From positions 1 to 64,000 of the forward strand of contig CAZPVD010000007.1 of NCBI GenBank assembly GCA_964589935.1: a DNA stretch of 64,000 nt, read 5' to 3'. Source of the DNA: VHCN01 sp964589935. Lineage in GTDB: Bacteria; Verrucomicrobiota; Verrucomicrobiia; Limisphaerales; VHCN01. Shown here piece after piece: positions 55,930 through 63,636 of the stretch. Below the pieces are notes generated by a model that worked only from the letters and a program-made list of their open reading frames with translations, did no database searches and had not been told where the DNA came from. A program made the translations under genes and the position numbers. Position 1 is the first letter of the stretch. Each line of letters opens with the position of its first letter.

Positions 55930-58047
55930 ATGCGCGCCGCCCACTCTGCCCGAATCATCCTGAGCCTGTCCGCCCTCGTGCTTGCGCACGCGGCGTTGGG
56001 CGCGCCGTTCGACCCGCCGCCGCCGGGCATCACAAACTTCGTCCGCGCCAACGGGCAGACGGTCATCCAGTTCACGCCGTATCCCTCGGCGCAAATGTTC
56101 CGGCTCCTGAGCGCGACGAACATTGGAGCACAATTTCTTTCGGACACGAACGGCGGCCTCAGCGGCTACACTTACTCGTCCACGAACGCAGAGGCGTTCC
56201 GCTTCTACTCGCTGCAAGTTACGCCGATGGCGAGCAACGCGCTGCTCACCGCCATCGTGCTCAACCGCCTCGCCTACGGGCCGACGCCGGATGAAATCGA
56301 GCGCGTGCTGACGGGGCCGGCGGCCATTGGTCCGCAGGCCTTCATCAACGAGCAGCTCGCGCCGGAGAACCTCGCTGAAACCGGCGTCAATCAACACACG
56401 AACATCGCCTTCATCGGCGGCAAGATGGTCAACGCGACCGGCATCGTCTCCGCCGCCAGCGCGAACATCGCCGACCTGCGCGCATGGCACGTGCTGCGCG
56501 CCGTGAACGCGAAGCGCCAGTTGCTCGAAGTGCTGCTTCAATTCCTCGAAAACCATTTCGTCACGCAATACTCGAAGTCATCCACGTATCTCGACGCGTT
56601 TCTTGGCGGCAGCACGGGCTATCTGGACGACCGCGTGGCGACGCAGTTCGAGTTCCTCGAAAACGACCGCTGGCGCACCGCGCTGCTCAATCCGCAGTGC
56701 ACGTTTTACGATTTGCTGCGGATCAGCGCCGAAAGCCCCGCGATGATCATCTACCTCGACACAGTGACGAGCCGCGGCGACGGCGGCCGCATCGCGAACG
56801 AAAACTACGCGCGCGAGCTGCTCGAGCTTTTCACGTTTGGCGTGGACAACGGCTACGACCAGACGGACGTGACCACGATGTCGCGCTGCTGGACGGGCTG
56901 GTATGTCGAGAAAGTGGACCCGACGAACGCCTCCAATCCGTTTGCATCGGCGGCCGGCGGGTTGAAGAGCACCAACATCGGCGTGTGGGCCTTCAACTTC
57001 AGGCAGGACCATCACAACACGAACTCGAAATCCATCTTCGTCGGCAAGACAGTGCCCGCGCGGTTCGGCCCGCCGTGGGCCGGACGCGGTTATCAGCTCG
57101 ACGTCCCGCAGCGCACCGGCACCAACAGCATTCAGGACGGATACGATGTCATCAATCACCTCGCGAACCAGCCGTTCACGGAAGAGTTCCTCAGCGTGAA
57201 GCTGTGCCGGTTGTTCGTGCATGACAACTTCGCCATCGGTTACGACTTCACCTCGACGAACCTCACGGCCGAAGGCCAGCTCGTGCTCGCCTGCATGAAC
57301 GCGTGGGAGAACAGCAACCCCAAAGGACAAGTCCGCGCGGTGCTCGCGACGATTTTCAACTCCGACCTTTTTCGCAGCCACGGCGCTGCGTTCCACAAGG
57401 TCAAGACGCCGCTGGAGTTCACCGCGAGCGCCATCCGCGCGCTGCGCACGAGCACAAACGGCACGTTCGCCGCAGGGACTTTTTCAGCGGACACCGACGG
57501 CTACTCGATCACCGGCGTGGGCTGGGCGACGAACACCGGTTATAGCAGCTACAACGTGGGCCTCGCGCCGCTCACACGCATGGGCAACATGCTGCTCTTC
57601 GACCGCGACGCGCCGAACGGCTACCCGGAGGACGCGCAGGGCTGGATCAGCGGCGGCACGCTCGCCGAACGGTTGCGCTTCGTGCAGACGTTCCTCATCG
57701 CGTCCGGCCAGACGGGCAAGAACGATTACAGCTACGTCAACACGAACCTGTGCAATCCGCTCGCACTGTTGCAGGCGAAGCTGCCGTCGCAGTCGCCGCC
57801 CGGCAGCGTGAGCAACGCGACGAACGTGGTGGATTATCTTCTCGCCATTTTTTACCCCGGCGAAGGCACAGCGAATCTCGACCTCTATCGCACCGCCGCG
57901 ATCAACTATCTCAACACGGACGACAACGGCCTCGCGTCACCGTTCAGCAGCCTCAGCGTCAGCGCCACCGCTGGCTCGACCTACGACAACCGTCTACGCG
58001 GTGTCGTGGCGATGCTGCTCACGATGGCGCGCTTCCATGAGCAATGA
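55930..58047 (+). CDS. Secreted DUF1800 protein
   Basis: The protein has 705 residues. It has a signal peptide (LSLSALVLAHAALGA) and an N-terminal beta domain to about 100. The DUF1800 body then begins at ALLTAIVLNRLAYGPTPDEI. Other family blocks are GGRIANENYARELLELFTFG, VTTMSRCWTGWYV, FLSVKLCRLFVHDNF and KVKTPLEFTASAIRALR. The function of DUF1800 is not known; the family is almost always next to DUF1501, as here (11-bp overlap). The gene is transcribed away from secA across a 241-bp gap. Confidence 0.92.
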   Translation: MRAAHSARIILSLSALVLAHAALGAPFDPPPPGITNFVRANGQTVIQFTPYPSAQMFRLLSATNIGAQFLSDTNGGLSGYTYSSTNAEAFRFYSLQVTPMASNALLTAIVLNRLAYGPTPDEIERVLTGPAAIGPQAFINEQLAPENLAETGVNQHTNIAFIGGKMVNATGIVSAASANIADLRAWHVLRAVNAKRQLLEVLLQFLENHFVTQYSKSSTYLDAFLGGSTGYLDDRVATQFEFLENDRWRTALLNPQCTFYDLLRISAESPAMIIYLDTVTSRGDGGRIANENYARELLELFTFGVDNGYDQTDVTTMSRCWTGWYVEKVDPTNASNPFASAAGGLKSTNIGVWAFNFRQDHHNTNSKSIFVGKTVPARFGPPWAGRGYQLDVPQRTGTNSIQDGYDVINHLANQPFTEEFLSVKLCRLFVHDNFAIGYDFTSTNLTAEGQLVLACMNAWENSNPKGQVRAVLATIFNSDLFRSHGAAFHKVKTPLEFTASAIRALRTSTNGTFAAGTFSADTDGYSITGVGWATNTGYSSYNVGLAPLTRMGNMLLFDRDAPNGYPEDAQGWISGGTLAERLRFVQTFLIASGQTGKNDYSYVNTNLCNPLALLQAKLPSQSPPGSVSNATNVVDYLLAIFYPGEGTANLDLYRTAAINYLNTDDNGLASPFSSLSVSATAGSTYDNRLRGVVAMLLTMARFHEQ

Positions 58048-59755
58048 CATGAACCACGTCCACGTCATCACCCGGCGCGGTTTCCTCGACCGCGGCACCA
58101 AGATTGCGCTCGGCTCCGCGCTCGCCACGCTCACGGACCTGCCGTTCGTGCTCAAGCGCGCGCTGGCCGAAGGCAGCATCGGCGGCAACGGCAAGAAGCT
58201 GCTCTTCATCTGGCTGCGCGGGGGCAACGACGCGCTGAACTCCGTCGTCCCCATTCTCGATCCGGCCTACAACAGCTCGAACCGTCCGACCACGTTCCTT
58301 CCAAACGATCCCGCGACGGATTATTCGCAGAGCAACATCGCGGCGGATTTCCCGGTGAACTCGACCGCCGGCGCGGCGACGTTCAGCTATAACTTTGCCA
58401 TCCGGCTCGGGAACGGTTTCGCCGCGATGCATCCGTCGCTGAAGTTTCTCGCGCCGGTCTATAACGCCGGCGACCTCGCGCTCATCTCGCGCGTCGGCTA
58501 CCCGCGGCAGTCGCGCTCGCACTTCGACTCGCAGAACTACTGGGAGAACGGCACGCCAAACAGCAACTTCACCACTGACGGCATCTTTTACCGCACGATG
58601 GTGCAAAGCATCCTCAACGGCACCGCGCGCTCGCCGGGCCTGACGGGCGTCTCGATCCAGTCCGCGCTGCCGCTCATTTTGCGCGGCTCGGCGGCGGCGA
58701 TGACGAACCTCACCGACCCGACCCGCTACGACTTGCTTGGAATTCCAAACAATTCAACCGGCGCGAACACGAAAGCCTTTGGCGCCGTCACCAACGCGAA
58801 CACCTTTCCGTATCCGTCGAAGCTCAGCCGCCAGTTGCTCGACCTGCAATACAAGAACCTCACGAGCACGCTGCAAACATTCGCGGGCATCAACTTCACC
58901 GATTTCACGCCCGGCACCGCCGGCGACGGAAACGCCTTCGTGGACGACGCGAACACGGACGGCGATGTCGCGCCGTATTATTTGTTCCCGACGATGAACC
59001 AGAAGAATGGCGGCGCTTACATGAACGGCCGCACAAACGATTCAACGAAATACGCCGTGCCGACGAGCGCCTACTCGTTCTTCACCAACCTCAAGGCCGC
59101 CGCGCTCATCCTGAACCTCACCGACGCCATCCTCACGGGCACGGAGTTCGGCGGCTTCGACACGCACAACGCGGAGGGCGGCACTGTCGGTGCGCACGCG
59201 AACCTTCAGCGGCAGATCGCGTGGGCGCTCTACGGGCTGCGGAAGTTCTTCCTGATTTACGGCAAGGGCGGCACCAATCCGCTGCCCGGCGCGCAGGTCG
59301 GCTGGAATGATGTCGTCGTCGTGACGCTCTCCGAGTTTGGCCGCACGAGCATCGAGAACACGTCGGCCGGCACCGACCACGCCGAGGCGGGCGCGATGTT
59401 CGTCGCCGGCGGCGCGGTGAAGGGCCGTGGAAAAAGCGGCGCAACGACTGGCGTCTTCGGCTGCCACACGAGCGACAGCTACAACGGCCAGTCCGTGCCG
59501 TGGGTGCCCGGCCCGTCGGGCGCGGCGCCGGCGAACCCGACCGGCACGATGTTCGGCGTCGTCAACCGCTACTTGCAGCGCTCGATTGATTACCGCTCCG
59601 TGCTCGGCAAGATCATCCGTGACCATCTCGGCGCGTCGCAGAACCAGATCAACACCATCATCCCCGGCTACGCCGTCGCAGGCGAGCAGCTCCTCGGCGG
59701 CGGCGTTTCCTCGATTGACGGCACGCGCATCGCGGGTGAGCCTCCGTTCATCTGA
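58037..59755 (+). CDS. DUF1501 protein with a Tat signal
   Basis: The protein has 572 residues from ATG 58037; an ATG at 58049 is an alternative. A twin-arginine signal is clear (TRRGFLDRGTKIALGSALAT). The DUF1501 body has LLFIWLRGGNDALNSVVPIL, ALISRVGYPRQSRSHFDSQ, EFGGFDTHNAEGG and VVVVTLSEFGRTSIEN, the arrangement of sulfatase-like hydrolases with metal ligands (Asp/His). The gene overlaps the DUF1800 gene by 11 bp, so translation is coupled. The pair is probably secreted as a folded complex. Confidence 0.93.
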   Translation: MSNDMNHVHVITRRGFLDRGTKIALGSALATLTDLPFVLKRALAEGSIGGNGKKLLFIWLRGGNDALNSVVPILDPAYNSSNRPTTFLPNDPATDYSQSNIAADFPVNSTAGAATFSYNFAIRLGNGFAAMHPSLKFLAPVYNAGDLALISRVGYPRQSRSHFDSQNYWENGTPNSNFTTDGIFYRTMVQSILNGTARSPGLTGVSIQSALPLILRGSAAAMTNLTDPTRYDLLGIPNNSTGANTKAFGAVTNANTFPYPSKLSRQLLDLQYKNLTSTLQTFAGINFTDFTPGTAGDGNAFVDDANTDGDVAPYYLFPTMNQKNGGAYMNGRTNDSTKYAVPTSAYSFFTNLKAAALILNLTDAILTGTEFGGFDTHNAEGGTVGAHANLQRQIAWALYGLRKFFLIYGKGGTNPLPGAQVGWNDVVVVTLSEFGRTSIENTSAGTDHAEAGAMFVAGGAVKGRGKSGATTGVFGCHTSDSYNGQSVPWVPGPSGAAPANPTGTMFGVVNRYLQRSIDYRSVLGKIIRDHLGASQNQINTIIPGYAVAGEQLLGGGVSSIDGTRIAGEPPFI

Positions 59756-59787
59756 GCCGCAACCACGCCGAACTTTTTTCCCGCCGC

Positions 59788-60609
59788 GTGCAAACGCCAC
59801 GACTTCTCACGCTAGGCATGCTGCTCGCCGCGCTTTGCCTTCCGCTGAAATCCGCGCGGGCCGCCACCGTCACGCTCGCGCCTGTCGCGGACACGACGTT
59901 GATCGAGACCGCGCCGAACAACAACAACGGCAGCCAGACCTTCTTCAACTCCGGCACGACGCAGAACAACACGCGCACGCGCGGGCTGGTCCAGTTCGAC
60001 TTCACTTCGCAAATTCCCGCAAATTCACTCGTCATCGCGGTGGACTTGGTGATCAACGTCGTGAAGCAGCCCGCCGACGGCTACGCGGCCTCGACGTTCG
60101 ACCTGCACACAGTGCTCGTGCCGTGGGGCGAGGGCAACAAGATCGCGGCGAATCCCGCAAATCCCGGCCAGGGCGCGCCCGCCTCGGCCGGCGAGGCGAC
60201 GTGGAACTCGCGGATGCAGGGCATCGCGACGTGGAGCGCGCCCGGCGGCGCGGCGGGCGTGGACTTCGCCGCGGCGGTCAGTGCGTCGCAAACGGTCTAT
60301 AACTCGGCCAGTTCGCCTTACACGTTTGCCTCGACGCCGGGACTCGTCGCGGACGTTCAGACGTGGGTGAACAATCCGCAGAACAATCACGGATGGATTT
60401 TGATCAGCGAGGCGGAGAATACGACGTTCACGGCGCGGCGCTTTGGCTCGCGCGAAGACCCGTTGAACGGCCCGCAACTCATCGTTCAATTTTCGCCGGT
60501 GCCGGAGCCGGCGATGCTCTGGGTTGTTGCCTGCGGCGTCGGGTTGGCTCTGTCACGCCGCAATCTTCAACGCTCGCGCGGCGGAGCGGATGGCAGTTCG
60601 GTGCGCTGA
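59788..60609 (+). CDS. PEP-CTERM protein with DNRLRE domain
   Basis: The protein has 273 residues from GTG 59788. It has a signal peptide (about 1-25), then a beta-sandwich of the DNRLRE type (TVTLAPVADTTLIETAPNNN, RGLVQFDFTSQIPANS, ENTTFTARRFGSREDP). The C-terminus is a standard sorting signal: Pro-Glu-Pro, a hydrophobic helix (AMLWVVACGVGLALS) and Arg residues. It is expected to be sorted by an exosortase/archaeosortase and attached to a polysaccharide matrix. No exosortase is in the window. The 3' end overlaps the convergent membrane gene by 43 bp. Confidence 0.88.
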   Translation: MQTPRLLTLGMLLAALCLPLKSARAATVTLAPVADTTLIETAPNNNNGSQTFFNSGTTQNNTRTRGLVQFDFTSQIPANSLVIAVDLVINVVKQPADGYAASTFDLHTVLVPWGEGNKIAANPANPGQGAPASAGEATWNSRMQGIATWSAPGGAAGVDFAAAVSASQTVYNSASSPYTFASTPGLVADVQTWVNNPQNNHGWILISEAENTTFTARRFGSREDPLNGPQLIVQFSPVPEPAMLWVVACGVGLALSRRNLQRSRGGADGSSVR

Positions 60610-60941
60610 TCGTTGCGGGCCAGTTCAATCAGCGACGCGGCCCAGATTCCCGCGCCGGCGAGCGAGAGGCCGATGAGCCAGCGCGGGTGATACACTGTGG
60701 AGAGTTGTTCCAGCTTGTCGCCTTCGAGGATGTTCCCGTTTGTCGTCAGGTCGAAGTAGCGCGCGGCGCCGACGAGGAAAATGACCACGAGCGAAATGAA
60801 GCACGCGGCGAAAAGCAGCAGGAACCCGGCGCCCAGCTTCCAGCGGCCGAGATAAATCTGGCCCGCACCCGGCAGGATCAGGTTCAGCGTCACCGCGAAA
60901 CGGCGGCTGCGTTCGGGCTTGGCGGGCGGAGGTTGCATCAT
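60567..60941 (-). CDS. Small membrane protein downstream of Zur
   Basis: The protein has 124 residues from ATG 60941; ATG 60938 is next. It has hydrophobic segments at about 17-50 (LNLILPGAGQIYLGRWKLGA, then GFLLLFAACFISLVVIFLVG) and about 85-110. The ILPGAGQIYLGRWKLG motif resembles the TM2-like families. Function unknown. It begins 13 bp after the zur stop and is probably the last gene of the ZIP-zur operon. Confidence 0.72.
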   Translation of the reverse strand: MMQPPPAKPERSRRFAVTLNLILPGAGQIYLGRWKLGAGFLLLFAACFISLVVIFLVGAARYFDLTTNGNILEGDKLEQLSTVYHPRWLIGLSLAGAGIWAASLIELARNDQRTELPSAPPRER

Positions 60942-60954
60942 GTGAGCGCGCGGC

Positions 60955-61419
60955 TCACTGACAATCGGGGCAAATGCCGAAAAATTCCAGCTTGTGTGTG
61001 ACGGCCTTGAAACCGTTGCGGCGCGCGATGCGCTCCTCGACTTCGCGCGGGAAGCATTCCTCCAGCTCGACAACGTCCGAGCAGCGCACGCAGATGAGGT
61101 GGTGATGATGGATGTCCTTGTGCGCGCCGACGAGTTCGAAGCGCGCCACGCCGTCGCCAAAATCAAATCGTTGCACGACGCCAAGCTCCTCAAGCAGGTG
61201 CATCGAGCGGTAGATCGTCGCAAGGTCGCAGTCGCCCTTGGGCAGCGCGGCGTGGATTTCCTTGTTCGTGAGCGGATGCGGATGCCGCCGCAGCACGTCG
61301 AGGATGGCCTGGCGTGGGCCGGTGATCTTGCGCGCGTGCTCGCGCAGCCGGCCGGTGAGTTCGCCGAGCGGCTCGGGTTCGTGGCGATGGGAGCAGGCGG
61401 ACTTCATCGCGAAATTCAA
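60955..61419 (-). CDS. zur: Fur-family regulator, probable zinc regulator Zur
   Basis: The protein has 154 residues. The winged helix contains TGPRQAILDVLRRHPHPLT and LATIYRSMHLLEELGVV. The dimer half has HHHHLICVRC with Cys110 and Cys113, and the C-terminal CPDC with Cys150 and Cys153, giving the structural Zn site of Fur proteins. Its ATG overlaps the ZIP stop by 4 bp (ATGA), and a Fur-type box precedes ZIP. Together they argue for zinc as the signal, though Fur proper cannot be excluded from sequence alone. Confidence 0.85.
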   Translation of the reverse strand: MNFAMKSACSHRHEPEPLGELTGRLREHARKITGPRQAILDVLRRHPHPLTNKEIHAALPKGDCDLATIYRSMHLLEELGVVQRFDFGDGVARFELVGAHKDIHHHHLICVRCSDVVELEECFPREVEERIARRNGFKAVTHKLEFFGICPDCQ

Positions 61420-62222
61420 CGGTGGAACATCACGGTCAGCGTCCCAAGTCCCACGCCGCAGACGATGGCGATGATTTTCGCGAGGTTAAAGCGGTGGCCG
61501 TCACTGCTCTCGAACAAAATCGTCGTCGAGATGTGCATGAAAATGCCGATGACAATCGCGGTCAGCTCGCGCGTGTGGTGTGCCAGTTCTGTGAAGCTGC
61601 TGATCGCCATGCCGATGGGTGCCATCGCGGCGAACAGGCCGAGATAACCGAGCGCCTTGGGACGGCTCAGGCCCGCGTGCAGCAGCATTACGAGCAGCAC
61701 GATGGACACGGGATAGTTGTGCAGCACGATGCTCCACAGCAGCATCTGCCGGGACGCGGGATCGTGATGCGTGTGCGGATCGCCCAGCGCCATCGCCTCG
61801 ACGAACGCGTGCAGGCACAGTCCCATTAGCACGCCGATGGGAACCGCCACGCGCGCGATCCCCGGCCCGTGATGGTGATGATGTTCTCCCGGCCCGTGCG
61901 AGTGGCCATGGTGATCGTCGTGGTCGTGGCCGTTGTGCGCCTGCAACGAGTGTCCGTGCTCTACCCCCTGCGAAAACGAGTCGAGGATAATCTGGATGAA
62001 GAAGCCGACGAGGATGAGCGCGCCAACGAGATACTGGCTGGTCTGCCCTTCGCCCACGCCGTGCTCGTAAAGTTCGGGCAGCAGGTGCAGAAAAGTGATG
62101 GAGAGCAGATACGCGCCGGTGAAGGAATTGAACAGCTTGACGTAGCTGCGTTCCTCAAGGCGGAACCAGATGACCGTCACCGCGCCGGCGATGATCGTGG
62201 AGAGGAGGATGAAATAATCCAT
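61416..62222 (-). CDS. ZIP-family zinc transporter
   Basis: The protein has 268 residues with about eight membrane segments. Typical ZIP features are HLLPELYEHG (46-55), a His/Asp-rich loop at about 89-119 (HSLQAHNGHDHDDHHGHSHG and more), and HAFVEAMALGD in the metal-transport helices. It imports divalent metal, most likely Zn2+. It is first in an operon with the Zur-like regulator and lies 44 bp downstream of a palindromic operator. Confidence 0.9.
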   Translation of the reverse strand: MDYFILLSTIIAGAVTVIWFRLEERSYVKLFNSFTGAYLLSITFLHLLPELYEHGVGEGQTSQYLVGALILVGFFIQIILDSFSQGVEHGHSLQAHNGHDHDDHHGHSHGPGEHHHHHGPGIARVAVPIGVLMGLCLHAFVEAMALGDPHTHHDPASRQMLLWSIVLHNYPVSIVLLVMLLHAGLSRPKALGYLGLFAAMAPIGMAISSFTELAHHTRELTAIVIGIFMHISTTILFESSDGHRFNLAKIIAIVCGVGLGTLTVMFHR

Positions 62223-62266
62223 GCCCGGTGTCGGTTGAACTCAGTCTCGGCGCGCGAAATTCTTTC

Positions 62267-62281
62267 TGCAAATCATTTGCA
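62267..62281. promoter_or_regulatory. Fur/Zur-type operator upstream of the ZIP-zur operon
   Basis: TGCAAATCATTTGCA is a perfect 7-1-7 palindrome. Its shape fits the Fur-family core TGATAATNATTATCA, with a different third and fourth base as in many Zur boxes. It lies between the rpsR terminator and the ZIP start, 44 bp from the ATG, where it could cover a promoter. Confidence 0.7.
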
Positions 62282-62295
62282 ACACGGTGCCGAAC

Positions 62296-62326
62296 AAAAG
62301 CCCGCAGGCATGGCCGGCGGGCTTTT
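62296..62326 (-). terminator. Rho-independent terminator of the DksA-rpmG-rpsR transcript
   Basis: AAAAGCCCGC (62296-62305) pairs exactly with GCGGGCTTTT (62317-62326) across an 11-base loop. On the minus strand the stem ends in TTTTGTT. It lies 8 bp after the rpsR stop and separates it from the ZIP-zur operon. Confidence 0.88.
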
Positions 62327-62334
62327 GGTGAAAG

Positions 62335-62595
62335 TTACTTCATCAGCAGCATCTGGCGCGCGCGCTTGATGGCCGTGGTGAGGCGGCGCTGGTAGTGCGC
62401 GGGCAGGCCGGTGTATTTGCGCGGCAGGATGCGGCCGCTGTCGGTCACGAACTGCCGGAGCAGGTTGACGTTCTTGTAGTCGAGCATGTCCACGGTGAAG
62501 TCAATCTTCGGCTTCGGCCGGGGCGTGCGGTTCTCGGTGCGCTGGCCGCGGCGTCCGCGGGTTTCGTCTTTCTCGGAGCGGTTTTTGCGGGGCAT
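62335..62595 (-). CDS. rpsR: 30S ribosomal protein S18
   Basis: The protein has 86 residues. It has a basic N-terminal tail (about 1-30), then the S18 core: DYKNVNLLRQFVTDSGRILP, RKYTGLPAHYQRRLTTAIKR and ARQMLLM. It has no Cys, which is normal for many S18 proteins and is also the form of zinc-independent paralogues. It starts 2 bp after rpmG and ends at the terminator. Confidence 0.96.
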   Translation of the reverse strand: MPRKNRSEKDETRGRRGQRTENRTPRPKPKIDFTVDMLDYKNVNLLRQFVTDSGRILPRKYTGLPAHYQRRLTTAIKRARQMLLMK

Positions 62596-62597
62596 GG

Positions 62598-62765
62598 CTA
62601 CTTGATTTCCTTGTGGAGTGTGTGGCGTCGGAGGGCCGGGTTGTATTTCATGAGTTCCAGTTTCTCCGAGCCGGTCCTCTTGTTGCGCGTGGTGGTGTAG
62701 CGTGAGGGCGCCTTGCGTTCCTTGCGCGCTTCAGTGCATTCGATGGTGACGGTTTCGCGTGGCAT
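62598..62765 (-). CDS. rpmG: 50S ribosomal protein L33
   Basis: The protein has 55 residues, read directly from the minus strand: MPRETVTIECTEARKERK, then APSRYTTTRNKRTGSEKLEL, then MKYNPALRRHTLHKEIK. The Thr-x-x-Asn-Lys-Arg and KYNP-x-LRRHTLHKE parts identify L33. Only one Cys is present, so it is the C-minus type that does not bind zinc. It lies 3 bp after the DksA-like gene and 2 bp before rpsR. Confidence 0.95.
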   Translation of the reverse strand: MPRETVTIECTEARKERKAPSRYTTTRNKRTGSEKLELMKYNPALRRHTLHKEIK

Positions 62766-62768
62766 AAA

Positions 62769-63437
62769 TTATTCCTTTTCCTTTCCGGCCTTTTCCTCGG
62801 GCTCGTCCTCTTCCTCGACCGGCTCGGGTGCGCCGGCGCTGTCAACAGTGCCGAGCGCGCCGAGGCGCTTCTGACGAACGGCGCCCTCGCGTTCGAGCTG
62901 GGCCTGGGCCTCGACGGTGAAGCGCGTCCACGGGATTGCCTCAAGGCGGGCGGACGGGATGTTCTTGCCGGTGAGTTCGCAGACACCGTAAGTGCCCTTC
63001 TCGATGCGCTTGAGCGCCTCCTCGATCTCGTAGATCGCATCCTGGTCGGACGAGAGAAGGCTCAGCGCGAAGTCGCGGTCAAAGTTGTCGGTGCCCGAGT
63101 CGGCCATGTGGAGGCTGTAGCTGGCCATCTGCTCGGCGGATTCCTTGGCAAGGCCGCTCATCTGGTTGAGCAGGCGGTCGCGCAAATCGAGAAGCGTGTC
63201 GTAATATCTCTGCCACTCCTTGCGGACCTTGGCCTTGCCGTTGGGCGTGTAGCGGGGCTTCACGACGGTGGCTTTTTTCACCGGTCCAATGCCAAGGATG
63301 GACGCCGCGGAAGCGGCGCCGATGGATTTGCCCTTCTTGGCCGCCGGCGCGGTGGCCTTCTTGGCGGCGGTTTTCTTCTTATTTGTCACAGCAAAAAACG
63401 GTTGATTTCGCTTGAGAAAGGCGTCGTCGCGCGTCAT
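62769..63437 (-). CDS. DksA/TraR-family protein with a broken zinc finger
   Basis: The protein has 222 residues from ATG 63437 (a GTG at 63389 is an alternative). The N-terminus is Lys/Ala-rich and histone-like (KKKTAAKKATAPAAKKGKS). The coiled coil spans about 80-150, with Asp residues at its tip (SGTDNFDRDFA). The finger region has GTYGVCELTGKNIPSARLEA, then WTRFTVEAQAQLE. In the four zinc positions only the first is Cys; the others are Thr, Thr and Ala. This recalls the zinc-independent DksA2 of Pseudomonas. It should bind RNA polymerase. It heads the rpmG-rpsR operon. Confidence 0.85.
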   Translation of the reverse strand: MTRDDAFLKRNQPFFAVTNKKKTAAKKATAPAAKKGKSIGAASAASILGIGPVKKATVVKPRYTPNGKAKVRKEWQRYYDTLLDLRDRLLNQMSGLAKESAEQMASYSLHMADSGTDNFDRDFALSLLSSDQDAIYEIEEALKRIEKGTYGVCELTGKNIPSARLEAIPWTRFTVEAQAQLEREGAVRQKRLGALGTVDSAGAPEPVEEEDEPEEKAGKEKE

Positions 63438-63500
63438 CGCCGGGCGGCGCCGTCCGTCAAGAGTGCGCGAATGTAACAAAGGACTTCAAATACGCCACAA

Positions 63501-63517
63501 AAATTTTGGGAAAATTT
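63501..63517. promoter_or_regulatory. AT-rich 7-3-7 palindrome upstream of the DksA-like gene
   Basis: AAATTTT-GGG-AAAATTT is a perfect inverted repeat, 63 bp upstream of the ATG at 63437, in an AT-rich patch of a GC-rich genome. It might be an operator or part of the promoter. It does not match the Zur box. Confidence 0.4.
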
Positions 63518-63636
63518 CTGCGGTAAAATCCTGAGTCAACCAAGCACCGCACGGGACCTTGCGATGAATGAACTCGCAGGCTTTGAAGGCGAATTCTGCC
63601 TCAGGAAAATGGGCGATTGGGAGCGGTCGCGCGGAA

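Noticed and set aside
55689..56147. N-terminal extension of SecA of 153 residues
   Set aside because: The extension has no SecA homology, overlaps the promoter side of the divergent DUF1800 gene, and the internal ATG 55688 gives the classical SecA start.
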